Positions 34,552 through 44,506 of a stretch of 64,000 bases of DNA are shown here, piece by piece. Both the position numbers and the translations under genes were made by a program. The stretch is taken from NCBI RefSeq assembly GCF_016806125.1, contig NZ_CP047166.1, positions 992,001 to 1,056,000 of the forward strand, read 5' to 3'. The stretch's first letter is position 1; the number at the start of each line of letters is the position of its first letter. The notes beneath the pieces are model-generated. The model searched no databases and was not told the DNA's origin. It saw nothing but the letters and a program-made list of their open reading frames with translations. Source of the stretch: Ponticoccus alexandrii. Lineage in GTDB: Bacteria; Pseudomonadota; Alphaproteobacteria; Rhodobacterales; Rhodobacteraceae.

Positions 34552-34567
34552 TTGCGCAACATTGCAA
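34552..34567. promoter_or_regulatory. Candidate operator TTGCGCAA-CA-TTGCAA before ccr
   Basis: TTGCGCAACATTGCAA contains an eight-base palindrome TTGCGCAA and a six-base palindrome TTGCAA separated by two bases, 85-100 bases before the ccr ATG. It resembles TTTGCAAA-type repeats bound by short-chain acyl-CoA-responsive regulators (ScfR/PccR type) and shares its core with the site at 23139-23155. Confidence 0.5.
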
Positions 34568-34638
34568 CCATCCGAACGTCTGGTTTGTAATTTTATGACC
34601 GAGCGGATGCAGAAAATCCTTTGCGCACGCAGCAAGTA

Positions 34639-36003
34639 TTACTGTTTGGGCGACCGCTGGGCCGGGAAGAGATGTGCGATCGACCGAGCATAAAATCCCG
34701 CAAGCGCCTGTTTCTCGAGGGCGACCGTCAGCAGGCCGCCGTTCTCCACGACGATCCCCCGCTCTGTCAGCATCCGCAGGCCGACCTGTGCGGCATAGGC
34801 ACTGTCGGCGCGTGGCAGATGGATGTGGCAGCTCTCCAACAGGGTGCAGGCCGCGGTGAAGGCGCCGGGCAGGTCTTCGGCCCGGCGCGGCGTTTCCAGT
34901 AGCAAATGCGCCACCAGCGGCACCGGAAGCACCGGCACATTGCGGGCGATCTCTGCCAGAAGCCGCTCTGCGAGGGCACTGGCATCCTCCGCCAGCGCCG
35001 GGTCTGCGCGCAGCGACAGCGGGCGGCCAAAGCTGACCGCCGCATAGCCGAAGCGGTGAAACCGTCCCGTCACCCGCAGCCAGAGCTGCTTCAGCGTGGC
35101 CAGCGTGACATGGGTGATCGAGGCCTCGAACCGCCGCGTGCCGCTTTCCCCGGCGCCGATCAGTACGGTGTCTTCCAGAACCCGGTCGTAGTTCAGCGCC
35201 ACCGGCACAAAGACCACGTCCCGCGCGGAAAGGTCGAGATCGTCGGTGATATAGCGCAGCAGCCCCAGCTTCGGGGGCTGAAGGCCGCCGTCCAGCGACA
35301 GCCCGCCCTCGGGAAAGATCGCCTGCGTGACGCCGCCGCTGGTGGACATCTGGACGTAGCGCCGCAACACGCGCCGGTACAGGTCGTCGCGCGACCGCCG
35401 CCGGATGAAATAGGCCCCCATGGACCGGATCAGTCGCGACAGCGGCCAGACCTGCGCCCATTCGCCCACCGCGTAGGACAGGGCAGAGCGGTCCGCCGCC
35501 AGATGCGTGACCAGCACGTAGTCCATGTTGGACCGGTGGTTGATGACGAAGATCAGCGTCGCCTCGGGGTCGATCCCGGCCAGTTCCTGCGGGTCGTGAT
35601 GGCCCAGCCGCACCCGGTACAGCGCGTTCGACAGCCAGCGCGCGCCGCGTACACCCCAGCCGAAATAGGCGAAGGCCGAGAAGGACGGCACGATTTCCTG
35701 CGCGTAGCGCCGGGCGCGTTCAAAGGCCACGTCCTCGCGGACGCCTTCCTGCGCGGCATGGTCAAGGATCGCCCGCGTGACGTCCGGGTGGTAGAGGACG
35801 CGCTGGATCAGGTCGTAGCGCCTGAGCAGCTTGAAGGGTTCGATGGGGCGCTGAAGGCGGGTGTTCAGGCGCCGCACCAGACGCTCTGCCCGGCGTCGAA
35901 AGAACCAGCGGACAGAGGGAAAGAAGAAGTGCGTGACAAAGCTGATCGCCGCGAAGAGCAGGATCAGCAACAAAAGCCAGAGCGGTAGCGTGACGGTGAC
36001 CAT
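34639..36003 (-). CDS. PlsB-like 1-acyltransferase (phospholipid/glycerolipid acyltransferase)
   Basis: A 454-residue protein. An N-terminal membrane helix (LPLWLLLLILLFAAISFV) is followed by the acyltransferase core with HX4D motif NHRSNMD, GEWAQVWPLSRLIRSMGAYFIRRRSRD style sequence and FPEGGLSLDG. That motif set fits the PlsB/PlsC group that acylates glycerol-3-phosphate or lysophosphatidate. The start MVTVTLPLW at 36003 is the first ATG before the membrane helix; upstream frame is open but noncoding. It diverges from ecm. Substrate is inferred. Confidence 0.87.
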   Translation of the reverse strand: MVTVTLPLWLLLLILLFAAISFVTHFFFPSVRWFFRRRAERLVRRLNTRLQRPIEPFKLLRRYDLIQRVLYHPDVTRAILDHAAQEGVREDVAFERARRYAQEIVPSFSAFAYFGWGVRGARWLSNALYRVRLGHHDPQELAGIDPEATLIFVINHRSNMDYVLVTHLAADRSALSYAVGEWAQVWPLSRLIRSMGAYFIRRRSRDDLYRRVLRRYVQMSTSGGVTQAIFPEGGLSLDGGLQPPKLGLLRYITDDLDLSARDVVFVPVALNYDRVLEDTVLIGAGESGTRRFEASITHVTLATLKQLWLRVTGRFHRFGYAAVSFGRPLSLRADPALAEDASALAERLLAEIARNVPVLPVPLVAHLLLETPRRAEDLPGAFTAACTLLESCHIHLPRADSAYAAQVGLRMLTERGIVVENGGLLTVALEKQALAGFYARSIAHLFPAQRSPKQ

Positions 36004-36306
36004 GACGCAGACCGTGGCAGGCCCGCCGGGGCCGCGCAAGGCAGGGCGGCGCGTCCCGGGTGGCACATCCGCGTGACGCGCGCGGCGTCCCGGTCCGCGC
36101 TTGGCGGCGCGCGCGCTGGAAACGTAGGCAAGTCTGGCGCGTCCGGCCTTGCAGCACCAAAGAGCCGCTGTGCAACACGTCGCGGCGGGCCTATGCTGCG
36201 TCTGCACTCGCTGCATTGCGGCGGATTGACAGGGTCATATTGTTTCGAATATTCCAGTCAAAACGCAATAAGGTTGCTGGAAAGAATCCCGCCGTTGGAG
36301 GCCCGA
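36004..36306. promoter_or_regulatory. Divergent promoter region between the acyltransferase and ecm
   Basis: A candidate sigma-70 promoter for ecm has TTGACA at 36226-36231 and TATTCC at 36250-36255 (spacer 18). ATTGCG (36215-36220) and CGCAAT (36264-36269) flank it as an inverted repeat. The rest of the 303 bases holds no gene I can support. Confidence 0.45.
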
Positions 36307-38274
36307 ATGACCGAGACCCCTTCCCGAGACAAACCCTGGCTCATCCGCACCTATGCGGGGCATTCCACGGCCGAAAAGTCCAATGCGCTGTATCGCTCTA
36401 ACCTTGCCAAGGGTCAGACCGGCCTCTCTGTCGCCTTCGACCTGCCGACGCAGACCGGCTATGACAGCGATCACATTCTGGCCCGTGGCGAGGTCGGCAA
36501 GGTCGGCGTCCCGGTCTGTCACCTGGGCGACATGCGCGCACTGTTTCAGGATATTCCGCTGGAGCAGATGAACACCTCGATGACGATCAACGCCACAGCG
36601 CCCTGGCTGCTGTCGCTCTATATCGCGGTGGCGGAAGAGCAGGGCGCCGATATCACCAAGTTGAACGGCACGGTGCAGAACGACCTGATCAAGGAATACC
36701 TGTCGCGCGGCACCTATATCTGCCCGCCGAAGCCCTCGCTGAAGATGATCGGGGACGTGGCCGAGTATTGCTATCACCACGTTCCCAAGTGGAACCCGAT
36801 GAACGTCTGTTCCTACCACCTGCAAGAGGCGGGCGCGACGCCCGAGCAGGAACTGGCCTTTGCCCTTGCCACCGCCGTCGCGGTGCTGGACGAGCTGAAG
36901 CCGCGCGTCGCGGCAGAGGATTTCCCGGCGCTCTGCGGGCGCATCTCGTTCTTCGTCAACGCGGGCATCCGCTTTGTCACCGAGCTGTGCAAGATGCGCG
37001 CCTTCGTCGATCTCTGGGACGAGATCCTGCTGGAGCGCTACGGCGTCGAAGAGGCCAGGTTCCGGCGCTTCCGCTATGGCGTGCAGGTGAACTCTCTCGG
37101 CCTGACGGAGCAGCAGCCCGAGAACAACGTCTACCGTATCCTGATCGAGGCGCTGGCGGTCACCCTGTCCAAGAATGCCCGCGCGCGCGCCGTCCAGTTG
37201 CCCGCATGGAACGAGGCGCTTGGCCTGCCGCGCCCCTGGGATCAGCAATGGTCGATGCGCATGCAACAGATCCTTGCCTACGAGACCGACCTTCTGGAAT
37301 TCGACGATCTCTTCGACGGCAACCCGGCAGTGGACCGCAAGGTTATGGCGCTGAAAGAGGGCGCGCGGGCGGAACTGGCGAATATCGACGGCATGGGTGG
37401 CGCCATCGGGGCAATCGACTACATGAAGGGCCGTCTGGTGGACTCCAATGCCGACCGCGTCAACAAGGTCGAACGCGGCGAGACGGTGGTCGTCGGGGTG
37501 AACCGCTGGACCGAAAGCGAACGCTCGCCGCTGGTGGGCGAGGACGGCGGCATCATGACGGTCGACCCGGGTGTCGAGGCCGACCAGGTGTCGCGCCTGA
37601 CCGCCTGGAAGGCAGAGCGCGACAACGCCGCCGTCGCCGAGGCCCTGACCGCCCTGCGCGCCGCCGCCGCGGCTGGCGAGAACGTCATGCCGGCCTCTAT
37701 CGCCTGCGCGAAGGCGGGTGTGACGACCGGCGAATGGGCCGGAGAGATGCGTGCCGCCCATGGCGAATATCGCGGCCCGACCGGCGTTTCCAGATCCGTC
37801 TCGAACAAGACCGAGGGGCTGGAGGACATCCGCGAGGCCGTCGACGCGGTCAGCGACCGGCTGGGCCGCCGCCTGCGCTTCCTCGTGGGCAAGCCGGGTC
37901 TCGACGGCCATTCCAACGGAGCCGAGCAGATCGCCTTCCGCGCTCGCGATTGCGGGATGGAGATCGACTATGAGGGCATCCGCCTGACCCCCGAACAGAT
38001 CGTCGAGGCTGCGAAGGACGGCGCGCATGTGGTCGGGCTGTCGATCCTCTCGGGCTCTCATATCCCGCTGGTCGAGGATGTCTTGGCGCGGATGCGCGAG
38101 GCGGGGCTGACGGAGGTTTCGCTGATCGTGGGCGGGATCATTCCCGAGGAGGACGCCCGCCGCCTTCTGGCGATGGGCGTGGCGCGGGTCTATACGCCGA
38201 AGGATTTCGAGCTGAATACCATCATGCGCGATATCGTGACGCTGGCCGATCCGAAATCCGTCGCGGCGGAATAG
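36307..38274 (+). CDS. ecm: Ethylmalonyl-CoA mutase
   Basis: A 655-residue single-chain B12-dependent mutase. The N-terminal TIM barrel ([39 protein letters not shown]) binds the CoA ester; the C-terminal cobalamin domain has DGHSNG at 533-538, where His535 is the lower cobalt ligand. It rearranges (2R)-ethylmalonyl-CoA to methylsuccinyl-CoA, the second step after Ccr. Length and sequence fit Ecm rather than methylmalonyl-CoA mutase. The ATG at 36307 follows TTGGAGGCC. The frame is open upstream but the signal is noncoding. Confidence 0.96.
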   Translation: MTETPSRDKPWLIRTYAGHSTAEKSNALYRSNLAKGQTGLSVAFDLPTQTGYDSDHILARGEVGKVGVPVCHLGDMRALFQDIPLEQMNTSMTINATAPWLLSLYIAVAEEQGADITKLNGTVQNDLIKEYLSRGTYICPPKPSLKMIGDVAEYCYHHVPKWNPMNVCSYHLQEAGATPEQELAFALATAVAVLDELKPRVAAEDFPALCGRISFFVNAGIRFVTELCKMRAFVDLWDEILLERYGVEEARFRRFRYGVQVNSLGLTEQQPENNVYRILIEALAVTLSKNARARAVQLPAWNEALGLPRPWDQQWSMRMQQILAYETDLLEFDDLFDGNPAVDRKVMALKEGARAELANIDGMGGAIGAIDYMKGRLVDSNADRVNKVERGETVVVGVNRWTESERSPLVGEDGGIMTVDPGVEADQVSRLTAWKAERDNAAVAEALTALRAAAAAGENVMPASIACAKAGVTTGEWAGEMRAAHGEYRGPTGVSRSVSNKTEGLEDIREAVDAVSDRLGRRLRFLVGKPGLDGHSNGAEQIAFRARDCGMEIDYEGIRLTPEQIVEAAKDGAHVVGLSILSGSHIPLVEDVLARMREAGLTEVSLIVGGIIPEEDARRLLAMGVARVYTPKDFELNTIMRDIVTLADPKSVAAE

Positions 38275-38629
38275 TCGCTGAGTTTCGCCGGATGGCGTGC
38301 CTGCCATCCGGTCCGCTCCTGCGGCCCAAGGCTTGGGAACAGCAGAGTATGGGTCCCGGTATTCCGCAGGGTCGTTTTCCTGTTGGCCCAGGGGAAACAG
38401 CGCCGTTCGATGCGCAGCAGCCGACCGCTCCAGTGATTCGGATTTTCGGAAAAGGCGACTCTCCGCAAAGCTGCAGATTCCCTTTTTATACCCGTGACGG
38501 GGGCAATTTTTCGCTGATCAGCGTCAGATCTGACCCGCTTTCCGGGGGCAATTCCCCGTGTGACCCAAAGCAACATCTTGTAAGAACTTTTATTTTAGAA
38601 GATGGATGAAAAATAAATGGAGAACGCGT
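38275..38629. other. Intergenic region between ecm and the H-NS gene
   Basis: 355 bases without a gene. It holds the hairpin at 38288-38311, two GGGGGCAATT stretches near 38501 and 38548 and an AT-rich promoter-like patch just before the H-NS gene (about 38580-38620). Confidence 0.5.
38288..38311 (+). terminator. Hairpin after ecm
   Basis: CCGGATGGC (38288-38296) pairs perfectly with GCCATCCGG (38303-38311). It lies 14 bases after the ecm stop. There is no T-run, so termination is not certain. Confidence 0.5.
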
Positions 38630-38938
38630 ATGAATATCGATCTAGAGAGCCTGTCCAGCGACGAACTGAAAAAGCTGATTTCCGATGCGCAGAAAGCTCT
38701 GAAATCCGTGGATCAACGCCGCCGGGCAGAGGCGAAACGCGCCGCGGAAAACGCCGCGAAGGAATTCGGCTTCTCGCTCGACGAGGTGATGGAGGCCGGA
38801 CCGAAAGGCAGCAAGGGCGCGCCGCGCTTTGCCAACCCCGCAGACCCCTCGCAGACATGGACCGGCCGGGGCCGAAAGCCCAATTGGGTGATCGAGGCAC
38901 TCGATCAGGGGAAATCCATGGACGATCTGGCGCTCTGA
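38630..38938 (+). CDS. H-NS family nucleoid-associated protein (HvrA-like)
   Basis: A 102-residue protein with a helical oligomerisation part ([20 protein letters not shown], then a coiled Lys/Ala stretch) and the C-terminal DNA-binding loop [12 protein letters not shown]. This is the alphaproteobacterial H-NS/HvrA type, which silences AT-rich DNA and, in Rhodobacter, affects photosynthesis and nitrogen genes. The ATG at 38630 follows GGAGAACG; an ATG eight codons upstream lacks a site. The PNP gene starts one base after its stop. Confidence 0.92.
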   Translation: MNIDLESLSSDELKKLISDAQKALKSVDQRRRAEAKRAAENAAKEFGFSLDEVMEAGPKGSKGAPRFANPADPSQTWTGRGRKPNWVIEALDQGKSMDDLAL

Positions 38939-38939
38939 G

Positions 38940-39644
38940 GTGACGGTTCATATCGGTGCGAAGCCGGGGGAGATTGCCGAAACGGTTCTTATGCCGGGTG
39001 ATCCCCTTCGGGCGGAATGGGCGGCGCAGACCTTCCTCAAGGATCCGGTCTGCGTGAACCGGGTCCGGGGCATGCTGGGATATACCGGCACCTGGAAGGG
39101 TCGCAGGGTGACGATCCAGGGGTCCGGAATGGGCATGCCCAGTCTTTCGATCTATGCCAACGAATTGCTTCGGGATTACGGGGCGAAGACGCTGATCCGT
39201 ATTGGCTCTTGCGGGGCGATGCAGGAAAGGATTGCCATTCGCGACGTGATCATCGCCATGACGGCCTCGACCCTGTCGACTCCGTCGCGTGGTATCTTTC
39301 GCGAATTGAATTACGCGCCCTGCGCGGATTACGCCCTGCTGGAGGCCGCAGTGGCCGCCGCGCGGACCCGCGATGTCGGAGTCCATGTCGGCGGCATCTA
39401 TTCCTCGGACGTTTTCTATGATGAACGCCCGGATCTGAATGAAGAAATGATCCGCCACGGCATTCTGGGCGTCGAGATGGAAGCGGCAGAGCTTTACATC
39501 CTCGCCGCCCGGCACGGCGCCCGGGCGCTGGCGGTCCTCACCGTTTCGGACCACCTTCTGACCCAAGAGGCGCTGCCCTCGGACCAGCGAGAGCGGTCTT
39601 TCGGAGACATGGTCGAAATCGCGCTGGAGGCGGCCTTCGCCTGA
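38940..39644 (+). CDS. deoD: Purine-nucleoside phosphorylase, DeoD type
   Basis: A 234-residue hexameric [26 protein letters not shown] at the start (phosphate site), [29 protein letters not shown] and SDHLLT carry the active-site residues. It splits purine (deoxy)nucleosides with phosphate in salvage. It starts with GTG, one base after the H-NS stop, so the two genes are translated together, an unusual pairing. Confidence 0.93.
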   Translation: MTVHIGAKPGEIAETVLMPGDPLRAEWAAQTFLKDPVCVNRVRGMLGYTGTWKGRRVTIQGSGMGMPSLSIYANELLRDYGAKTLIRIGSCGAMQERIAIRDVIIAMTASTLSTPSRGIFRELNYAPCADYALLEAAVAAARTRDVGVHVGGIYSSDVFYDERPDLNEEMIRHGILGVEMEAAELYILAARHGARALAVLTVSDHLLTQEALPSDQRERSFGDMVEIALEAAFA

Positions 39645-39651
39645 CGGCACA

Positions 39652-39672
39652 GGGTGGGTTTGCAACCCACCC
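39652..39672. terminator. Bidirectional hairpin between deoD and the DUF1989 gene
   Basis: GGGTGGGTT and AACCCACCC form a nine-base-pair perfect stem with a TGC loop between two convergent genes (stops at 39644 and 39672). I recall this sequence recurring in related genomes, but have not checked that. Confidence 0.6.
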
Positions 39673-40514
39673 TACCGCCCGTGACTGCGGTCGTAGGCAT
39701 TCCGCGACGGCGACACCCAGCCCTGCAGCGTATCGGGGGCGGGGCTAAGGACCTCAACCTGCAAGGGAAAGCAGGCTGCGGCGTCCGAGGTATGCTCGGC
39801 CCCGCAATCCCCGCCCGGACAGGCGCTGAGCGCGCCAAGAAGGTCGATCTCAACGAAGAAGGTCAGCGCGTCGCCGGGCCGGACCGGGCTTGCCTTCATG
39901 AAATACTGCCCGGTGTCGCGGGTGAAGCCCGTGCACATGAAGACGTTCAGAACGTCGTGCACATGCGGCTCGGCCTCGGCCAGCGGCACGCCTAGGTGGT
40001 CGGCCAAGGCGCGGGTCAGGTTCGAGTGGCAGCAATGGTGGTAATCGCTGCCCGACAGCAGGCGGCCCGTGTAGGGATCGCAGCGCGTGCCGATCACGTC
40101 ATGGACAGAGCCGCCGAAGGCATCGATGCCGTACCAATCGAGGTCGTCTTGCACCACCGTCGCCAGCGGACGCAGGGCGGGAAAGCTGCTCCACAGCCGG
40201 TCGCCGGTGCTGACATGACTGCCGTGCATAGCGCGGGTCTTGCCGGAATAGAAGCGTTCGGACAGATCCGCGGCGTTCCACAGGTTCAGGTCCCCGACCT
40301 GCGGCCCCCCGGTGCAGGTGATGCGAAAGAACTGCCCGGCGGGGACCTCGAAACAGCAGGCCTCGCGCGGGGCGGCGATATGCGTCGCGGTAACCCCGGC
40401 GGTCTCCAGCGCCGCGCTGTAGAGCGCCATGTCCGGCGCGGGCAGCGTGTCGGTCGGGTAGCAGATCACCGGGCGGACGGCGCGGCGGGCTTCGGCGTCG
40501 GGGGGCGGGGGCAT
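39672..40514 (-). CDS. DUF1989 family protein (urea carboxylase-associated)
   Basis: A 280-residue protein. REACCFEVPAGQFFRITC, QVGDLNLWNAADLSERF, FGGSVHDVIGTRCDPYTG and HDVLNVFMCTGF are the DUF1989 pattern, in which conserved Cys and His probably bind zinc. Relatives flank urea amidolyase genes, but no urea gene is here. The stop lies at the hairpin 39652-39672. Function is only inferred from the family. Confidence 0.85.
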   Translation of the reverse strand: MPPPPDAEARRAVRPVICYPTDTLPAPDMALYSAALETAGVTATHIAAPREACCFEVPAGQFFRITCTGGPQVGDLNLWNAADLSERFYSGKTRAMHGSHVSTGDRLWSSFPALRPLATVVQDDLDWYGIDAFGGSVHDVIGTRCDPYTGRLLSGSDYHHCCHSNLTRALADHLGVPLAEAEPHVHDVLNVFMCTGFTRDTGQYFMKASPVRPGDALTFFVEIDLLGALSACPGGDCGAEHTSDAAACFPLQVEVLSPAPDTLQGWVSPSRNAYDRSHGR

Positions 40515-40784
40515 GGCGGTCTCCTATTGGTGTGGCGGGCCGTTGGACGCGCCTTTCGGGGCACTGAAACCGCTCGGGGCCGGGCTGTCCACCCTGGCTT
40601 GCGCCCATTGGACCGGGGCGGCAGGACCCGGGGCAGGGGGCGGCACCGGGAGGCAGAGGGGGGCGTCCGGAATGCCGCCTGCGGCGTGGCGCCTCTGGCA
40701 AGGCACGGGTTGTCCGGATGAAAAACGACGCGCCCCTGCGCAAGGCCGCTGGTCCCCGCGCGGGGGCCGGGATAGGGTGCGCGC

Positions 40785-42320
40785 ATGACCGTGCCGGCCC
40801 TCAAATTCTCCGACGATCAGGCGCTTGCCTATGACCGTGTCGCCGAACTTCTGAGCGAGGCGGGCGTCGACCTGCACGATGGCTTCTGCCTGCCCGCCAA
40901 GGAGGGCAAGACAAAGGTCCTTGCGGTGATGGGCAAGGCCGGCAGCGGCAAGACCCTGCTTCTGGCGGAACTGGTGAAGGCGCTGGAAGCGGCGGGCGTG
41001 GAAACCGTGTCCGGCGATTACGAGGGCCGCCCGCGCAAGGACCGCCGTACGCTGGCCATCCTTGCGCCGACCAACAAGGCGGCCAGCGTGCTGCGCATGC
41101 GCGGCGTGCCCGCCACCACGATCCACCGCATCATCTATACGCCGGTCTACGATCCCGAATACGAGCGCATCGCCGAATGGCTGATGGGCAACGGCGACCG
41201 CCCCGAGATCGAGGAGCTGTCCGAAGAGGCGCTGACCCGCGCCCAGACCAGCTATCAGCAGCATGGTTCGGTGCCTGCCGCGCTGGCCGCCGCGGGCCTG
41301 CGCGGCTCGGATTTCATCACCGGATGGAAGCGCCGCGAAGAGCCGCTGGACATCGGACTGGTCGACGAGGCCTCGATGCTGGACGACCGCCAATTCGAGG
41401 ACCTGCGCGAGATTTTCCCGAACCTGATGCTGTTCGGCGACCCGGCCCAGCTGGCACCGGTGAACCAGTCCGGCAAGATGGTCTTCGACGGGCTGGCCGA
41501 GGGGCAGAAGCTGGAACTCAGCCGCATCCACCGGCAAGAGGCGGACAACCCGATTCTCGATCTCGCGCACGCCCTGTCCGACCCGGACGTGGGCTTCGAG
41601 GACTTCGAGCGGCTGGTCGAGCAGGCGGCCCGGCGCGACGACCGGGTGGTCTATGCGCAGCGGGTCGAGGTCGACCTGATGGCCCGGTCTCCGGTGCTGG
41701 TCTGGCGCAATGCCACGCGCATCCGGCTGATCAATGCCTTCCGCGCCGTGCATGGCGCGCCCGAAACAGCGTTGCTGCCGGGCGAGCCGCTGATCTGCGA
41801 CGGGCTGGAACTGCCGCTGAAGCACCGCAAGAAGCGGCTGGATCTGGAGGCGCGCGGTTTGATCAAGGGCGCGCAGGTGATCTACCTCGGCCCCGGGCGC
41901 AAGCCGGGGTTTTCCAAGCTGCACGTCGTCGGCGCCATAGAGCCGCAGGTCTCTGCCGCCTCGATCGTGAAGATCGAGAAGCCCGACGAGGAAGAACCCT
42001 TCATCCCCTACGCCGCGCGTATGGGGGCGACCTTCCTGCATGGTGCGGCGGTGACGATCCACAAGGCGCAGGGGTCGCAGTGGGAGAACGTTCAGGTCTT
42101 TGCGCCCGATCTCTATGCCGCCGCCCGCATGGGCCGGACCGAAGCGGGCCAGCCCCTGTGGAAGCGCCTTGCCTATGTCGCGATCACCCGCGCCTCGGAA
42201 CGGCTGTACTGGGTGGTGCGCAACCGTCTGGCGAAACCCTCGGGGGCGCTGACTGTGGACGACCTTCGGGGGACGCCCGCGCCTCTGGCTCTGGAAAGCG
42301 AGCCCGGCCTCGACCTCTGA
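40785..42320 (+). CDS. RecD-like ATP-dependent DNA helicase
   Basis: A 511-residue superfamily 1B helicase. Walker A is GKAGSGKTLLLAE, the APTNKAASVLR motif Ia and DEASMLD Walker B follow, then GDPAQLAPV (motif III) and the C-terminal HKAQGSQWENV and VAITRASERLYWV (motifs V and VI). This is the RecD/TraA-type exodeoxyribonuclease V alpha-like group; without RecB/RecC it is a stand-alone helicase, not RecBCD. Part of the middle (about 125-175) is a family-specific insert. The gene is monocistronic. Confidence 0.9.
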   Translation: MTVPALKFSDDQALAYDRVAELLSEAGVDLHDGFCLPAKEGKTKVLAVMGKAGSGKTLLLAELVKALEAAGVETVSGDYEGRPRKDRRTLAILAPTNKAASVLRMRGVPATTIHRIIYTPVYDPEYERIAEWLMGNGDRPEIEELSEEALTRAQTSYQQHGSVPAALAAAGLRGSDFITGWKRREEPLDIGLVDEASMLDDRQFEDLREIFPNLMLFGDPAQLAPVNQSGKMVFDGLAEGQKLELSRIHRQEADNPILDLAHALSDPDVGFEDFERLVEQAARRDDRVVYAQRVEVDLMARSPVLVWRNATRIRLINAFRAVHGAPETALLPGEPLICDGLELPLKHRKKRLDLEARGLIKGAQVIYLGPGRKPGFSKLHVVGAIEPQVSAASIVKIEKPDEEEPFIPYAARMGATFLHGAAVTIHKAQGSQWENVQVFAPDLYAAARMGRTEAGQPLWKRLAYVAITRASERLYWVVRNRLAKPSGALTVDDLRGTPAPLALESEPGLDL

Positions 42321-42883
42321 TAGCGTTGTGGGCAGGTTTGAACCCCGCCCTGCGCGCTTATCCAGTGGCGGCGGGCCGGTTGGCGGACAGAGCCGGATCA
42401 AGGCCCGCCCGCGATTTGTCGGAAGCGAAGGCAATGTCCGGGTGTCGTGGGGTAGGGCGCAAGCGCGCCCGTCTCGTACCCGGTCAGCGTCGGCTGACTT
42501 GTTTGCGGGTGGTGTCGTTTTTGCAGGTGGTGTCGTTTTTCAGCACCGAGATGAAGAAGCCGGGCGTGTTTACCGGCTCTTTGCCAGAGCTTTCCGCCGC
42601 GCGTCCGATGCTCTGACCGACCTCAATCCCGACTGGGGCCGCCATCCGACCGCGCATGTCGGGGGCCAGCGACAGATAGCTGCCCGGGGCGGCGCCTCGC
42701 CCGCGGCGGCGGGCGCTTGACCGGTTGGGTCGCGCAAGCCCCGGTCACCGGCGTTCCCGAAGGGAGACGCACGGGCGATGCCGTTGGATACGCGGAACAT
42801 GGCAGGTTTCTTCGATTGCGGTTGCGCCCAGCGGGGCCCCTCGGTCAGTCTGGGGGAAGAGGCAGAGGGCAAGGGAGGGCCGG
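42321..42883. other. Intergenic region with a short tandem repeat
   Basis: 563 bases without a gene I can support. Open frames 42328-42720 and 42725 onward lack homologues I know and the first is a run of low-complexity Arg/Ser/Gly. The region holds two 18-base tandem units (42508-42540) and ends in AAGGGAGGG, the ribosome site of the acyl-CoA ligase. Confidence 0.5.
42508..42540. repeat. Two-copy 18-base tandem repeat
   Basis: GGTGGTGTCGTTTTT occurs at 42508-42522 and again at 42526-42540, separated by GCA, giving an 18-base period. It is a local duplication in noncoding sequence. Confidence 0.75.
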
Positions 42884-44506
42884 ATGCAGGGACAGATGAT
42901 GCACATGCCGCTGAGGATCATAGAGATCCTCCGCTACGCGGCGGAAACGCACGAGGGCGCGGGGATCGTTTCGGTGCGCTGCGAGGGCGACATCCACCGC
43001 GAGACCTATGCCCAGGCCTACGCCCGCGCCGCGCAACTGGCGCACGGGCTGGCGGGGCTGGGGATCGGTGCGGGCGACCGCGTCGCGACCTTGGCGTGGA
43101 ACGGCTATCGGCACGTCGAACTCTACTACGGCATCTCGGGGATGGGGGCGGTCTGCCACACCATCAACCCGCGCCTCTCGGCGGAACAAATGCTGTATAT
43201 TCTGACCCACGCAGAGGACCGGCTGCTCTTTCTCGACCTGACCTTCGTGCCGCTGGTCGAGGCCCTGGGCGCGCAGCTGCCCGAGGGACTTCGGCTGGTG
43301 GTCATGACCGACCGCGCCCATATGCCCGACACCGCGCTGGACCTGATGTGCTACGAAGACCTGCTGGCGGGCCAGCCGGAAACCTTCGACTGGCCCGGGA
43401 TGGACGAAACCGCCGCCGCGAGCCTGTGCTACACCTCGGGCACGACCGGAAATCCGAAAGGTGCGCTCTACTCACATCGCTCGACGGTGCTGCACGCGCT
43501 TTTCCTCTCGATCACCATCGCACGGTCGTTGCACGAGGGCGCGCGCATCCTGCCGGTCGTGCCGATGTTCCACGTCAACGCCTGGGGTCTGCCCTATGCC
43601 GCGCCGCTGGTGGGCGCCTCGCTGGTCATGCCCGGACCCAAGCTGGACGGCGCCTCGCTGCACGACCTGATGGAGGCTGAGGCCGTGACCGCCTCGTGGG
43701 GCGTGCCGACGGTCTGGCTGGGCCTCCGGGCGGAAATCGAGGAACGGGGCCGCACCCCCGCCACGCTCGACCAGCTGGTGATCGGCGGATCGGCGGCGCC
43801 GCGCTCGATGATCGCCTTCTTCGAAGGGCAGGGGGTCGATGTCTGCCACGCATGGGGCATGACAGAGATGAGCCCGGTGGGCACCCATGCGCAGCTGTCG
43901 AAGGGGATGCGGGTCGATGCCGATACGGCCCTGAGCCTGAAGGCCAAACAGGGGCGGCGCGTCTTCGGGGTCGATCTGAAGATCGTCGGCGAGGACGGCG
44001 CGCCGCTGCCCCATGACGGCAAGGCCGCGGGCGAGTTGTACGTGCGCGGCAATGCGGTGATTTCGGGGTATTTCGCCAATGACGACACCAGCGCATTCGA
44101 CGCCGAGGGCTGGTTCGGCACCGGCGACGTGGCGACCATCGACCCCAGGGGCTTCCTGTCGGTGCAGGATCGCAGCAAGGACCTGATCAAGTCCGGCGGA
44201 GAGTGGATCAGTTCCATCGACCTCGAGAACATCGCCATGGGCCACCCCGCCGTCGCCAACTGCGCGGTCATCGCGGTCGACCACCCGAAATGGGAGGAAC
44301 GCCCGCTGCTGGTGGTGGTGCCCAAGGGCGACGCGCGTCCGACGCTGGACGAGATGCACGATATGATGCTGGAACACATGGCAAAGTGGCAATTGCCCGA
44401 CGCGATGGAATTTGTCGAGGCCCTGCCATTGACCGCCACCGGCAAGGTCTCGAAACTGACCCTGAGACGACAGTTCGAAGGATACACGCTGCCCGATGCT
44501 GGCTGA
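42884..44506 (+). CDS. Medium/long-chain acyl-CoA ligase (AMP-binding)
   Basis: A 540-residue ANL-superfamily enzyme. The P-loop [28 protein letters not shown] (A5), [12 protein letters not shown] (A7) and the C-terminal catalytic Lys in [10 protein letters not shown] are present, with the SGGEWIS hinge. It activates a carboxylate to its CoA thioester. The ATG at 42884 follows AAGGGAGGGCC; the frame is open to 42725 but without a better site. The MaoC gene starts 11 bases before its stop, linking the two in one fatty-acid unit. Confidence 0.9.
   Translation: MQGQMMHMPLRIIEILRYAAETHEGAGIVSVRCEGDIHRETYAQAYARAAQLAHGLAGLGIGAGDRVATLAWNGYRHVELYYGISGMGAVCHTINPRLSAEQMLYILTHAEDRLLFLDLTFVPLVEALGAQLPEGLRLVVMTDRAHMPDTALDLMCYEDLLAGQPETFDWPGMDETAAASLCYTSGTTGNPKGALYSHRSTVLHALFLSITIARSLHEGARILPVVPMFHVNAWGLPYAAPLVGASLVMPGPKLDGASLHDLMEAEAVTASWGVPTVWLGLRAEIEERGRTPATLDQLVIGGSAAPRSMIAFFEGQGVDVCHAWGMTEMSPVGTHAQLSKGMRVDADTALSLKAKQGRRVFGVDLKIVGEDGAPLPHDGKAAGELYVRGNAVISGYFANDDTSAFDAEGWFGTGDVATIDPRGFLSVQDRSKDLIKSGGEWISSIDLENIAMGHPAVANCAVIAVDHPKWEERPLLVVVPKGDARPTLDEMHDMMLEHMAKWQLPDAMEFVEALPLTATGKVSKLTLRRQFEGYTLPDAG

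Noticed and set aside
42328-42720. A 130-residue frame before the acyl-CoA ligase gene
   Set aside because: The composition is Arg/Gly/Ser-rich, it contains a tandem repeat, and no family features are visible.
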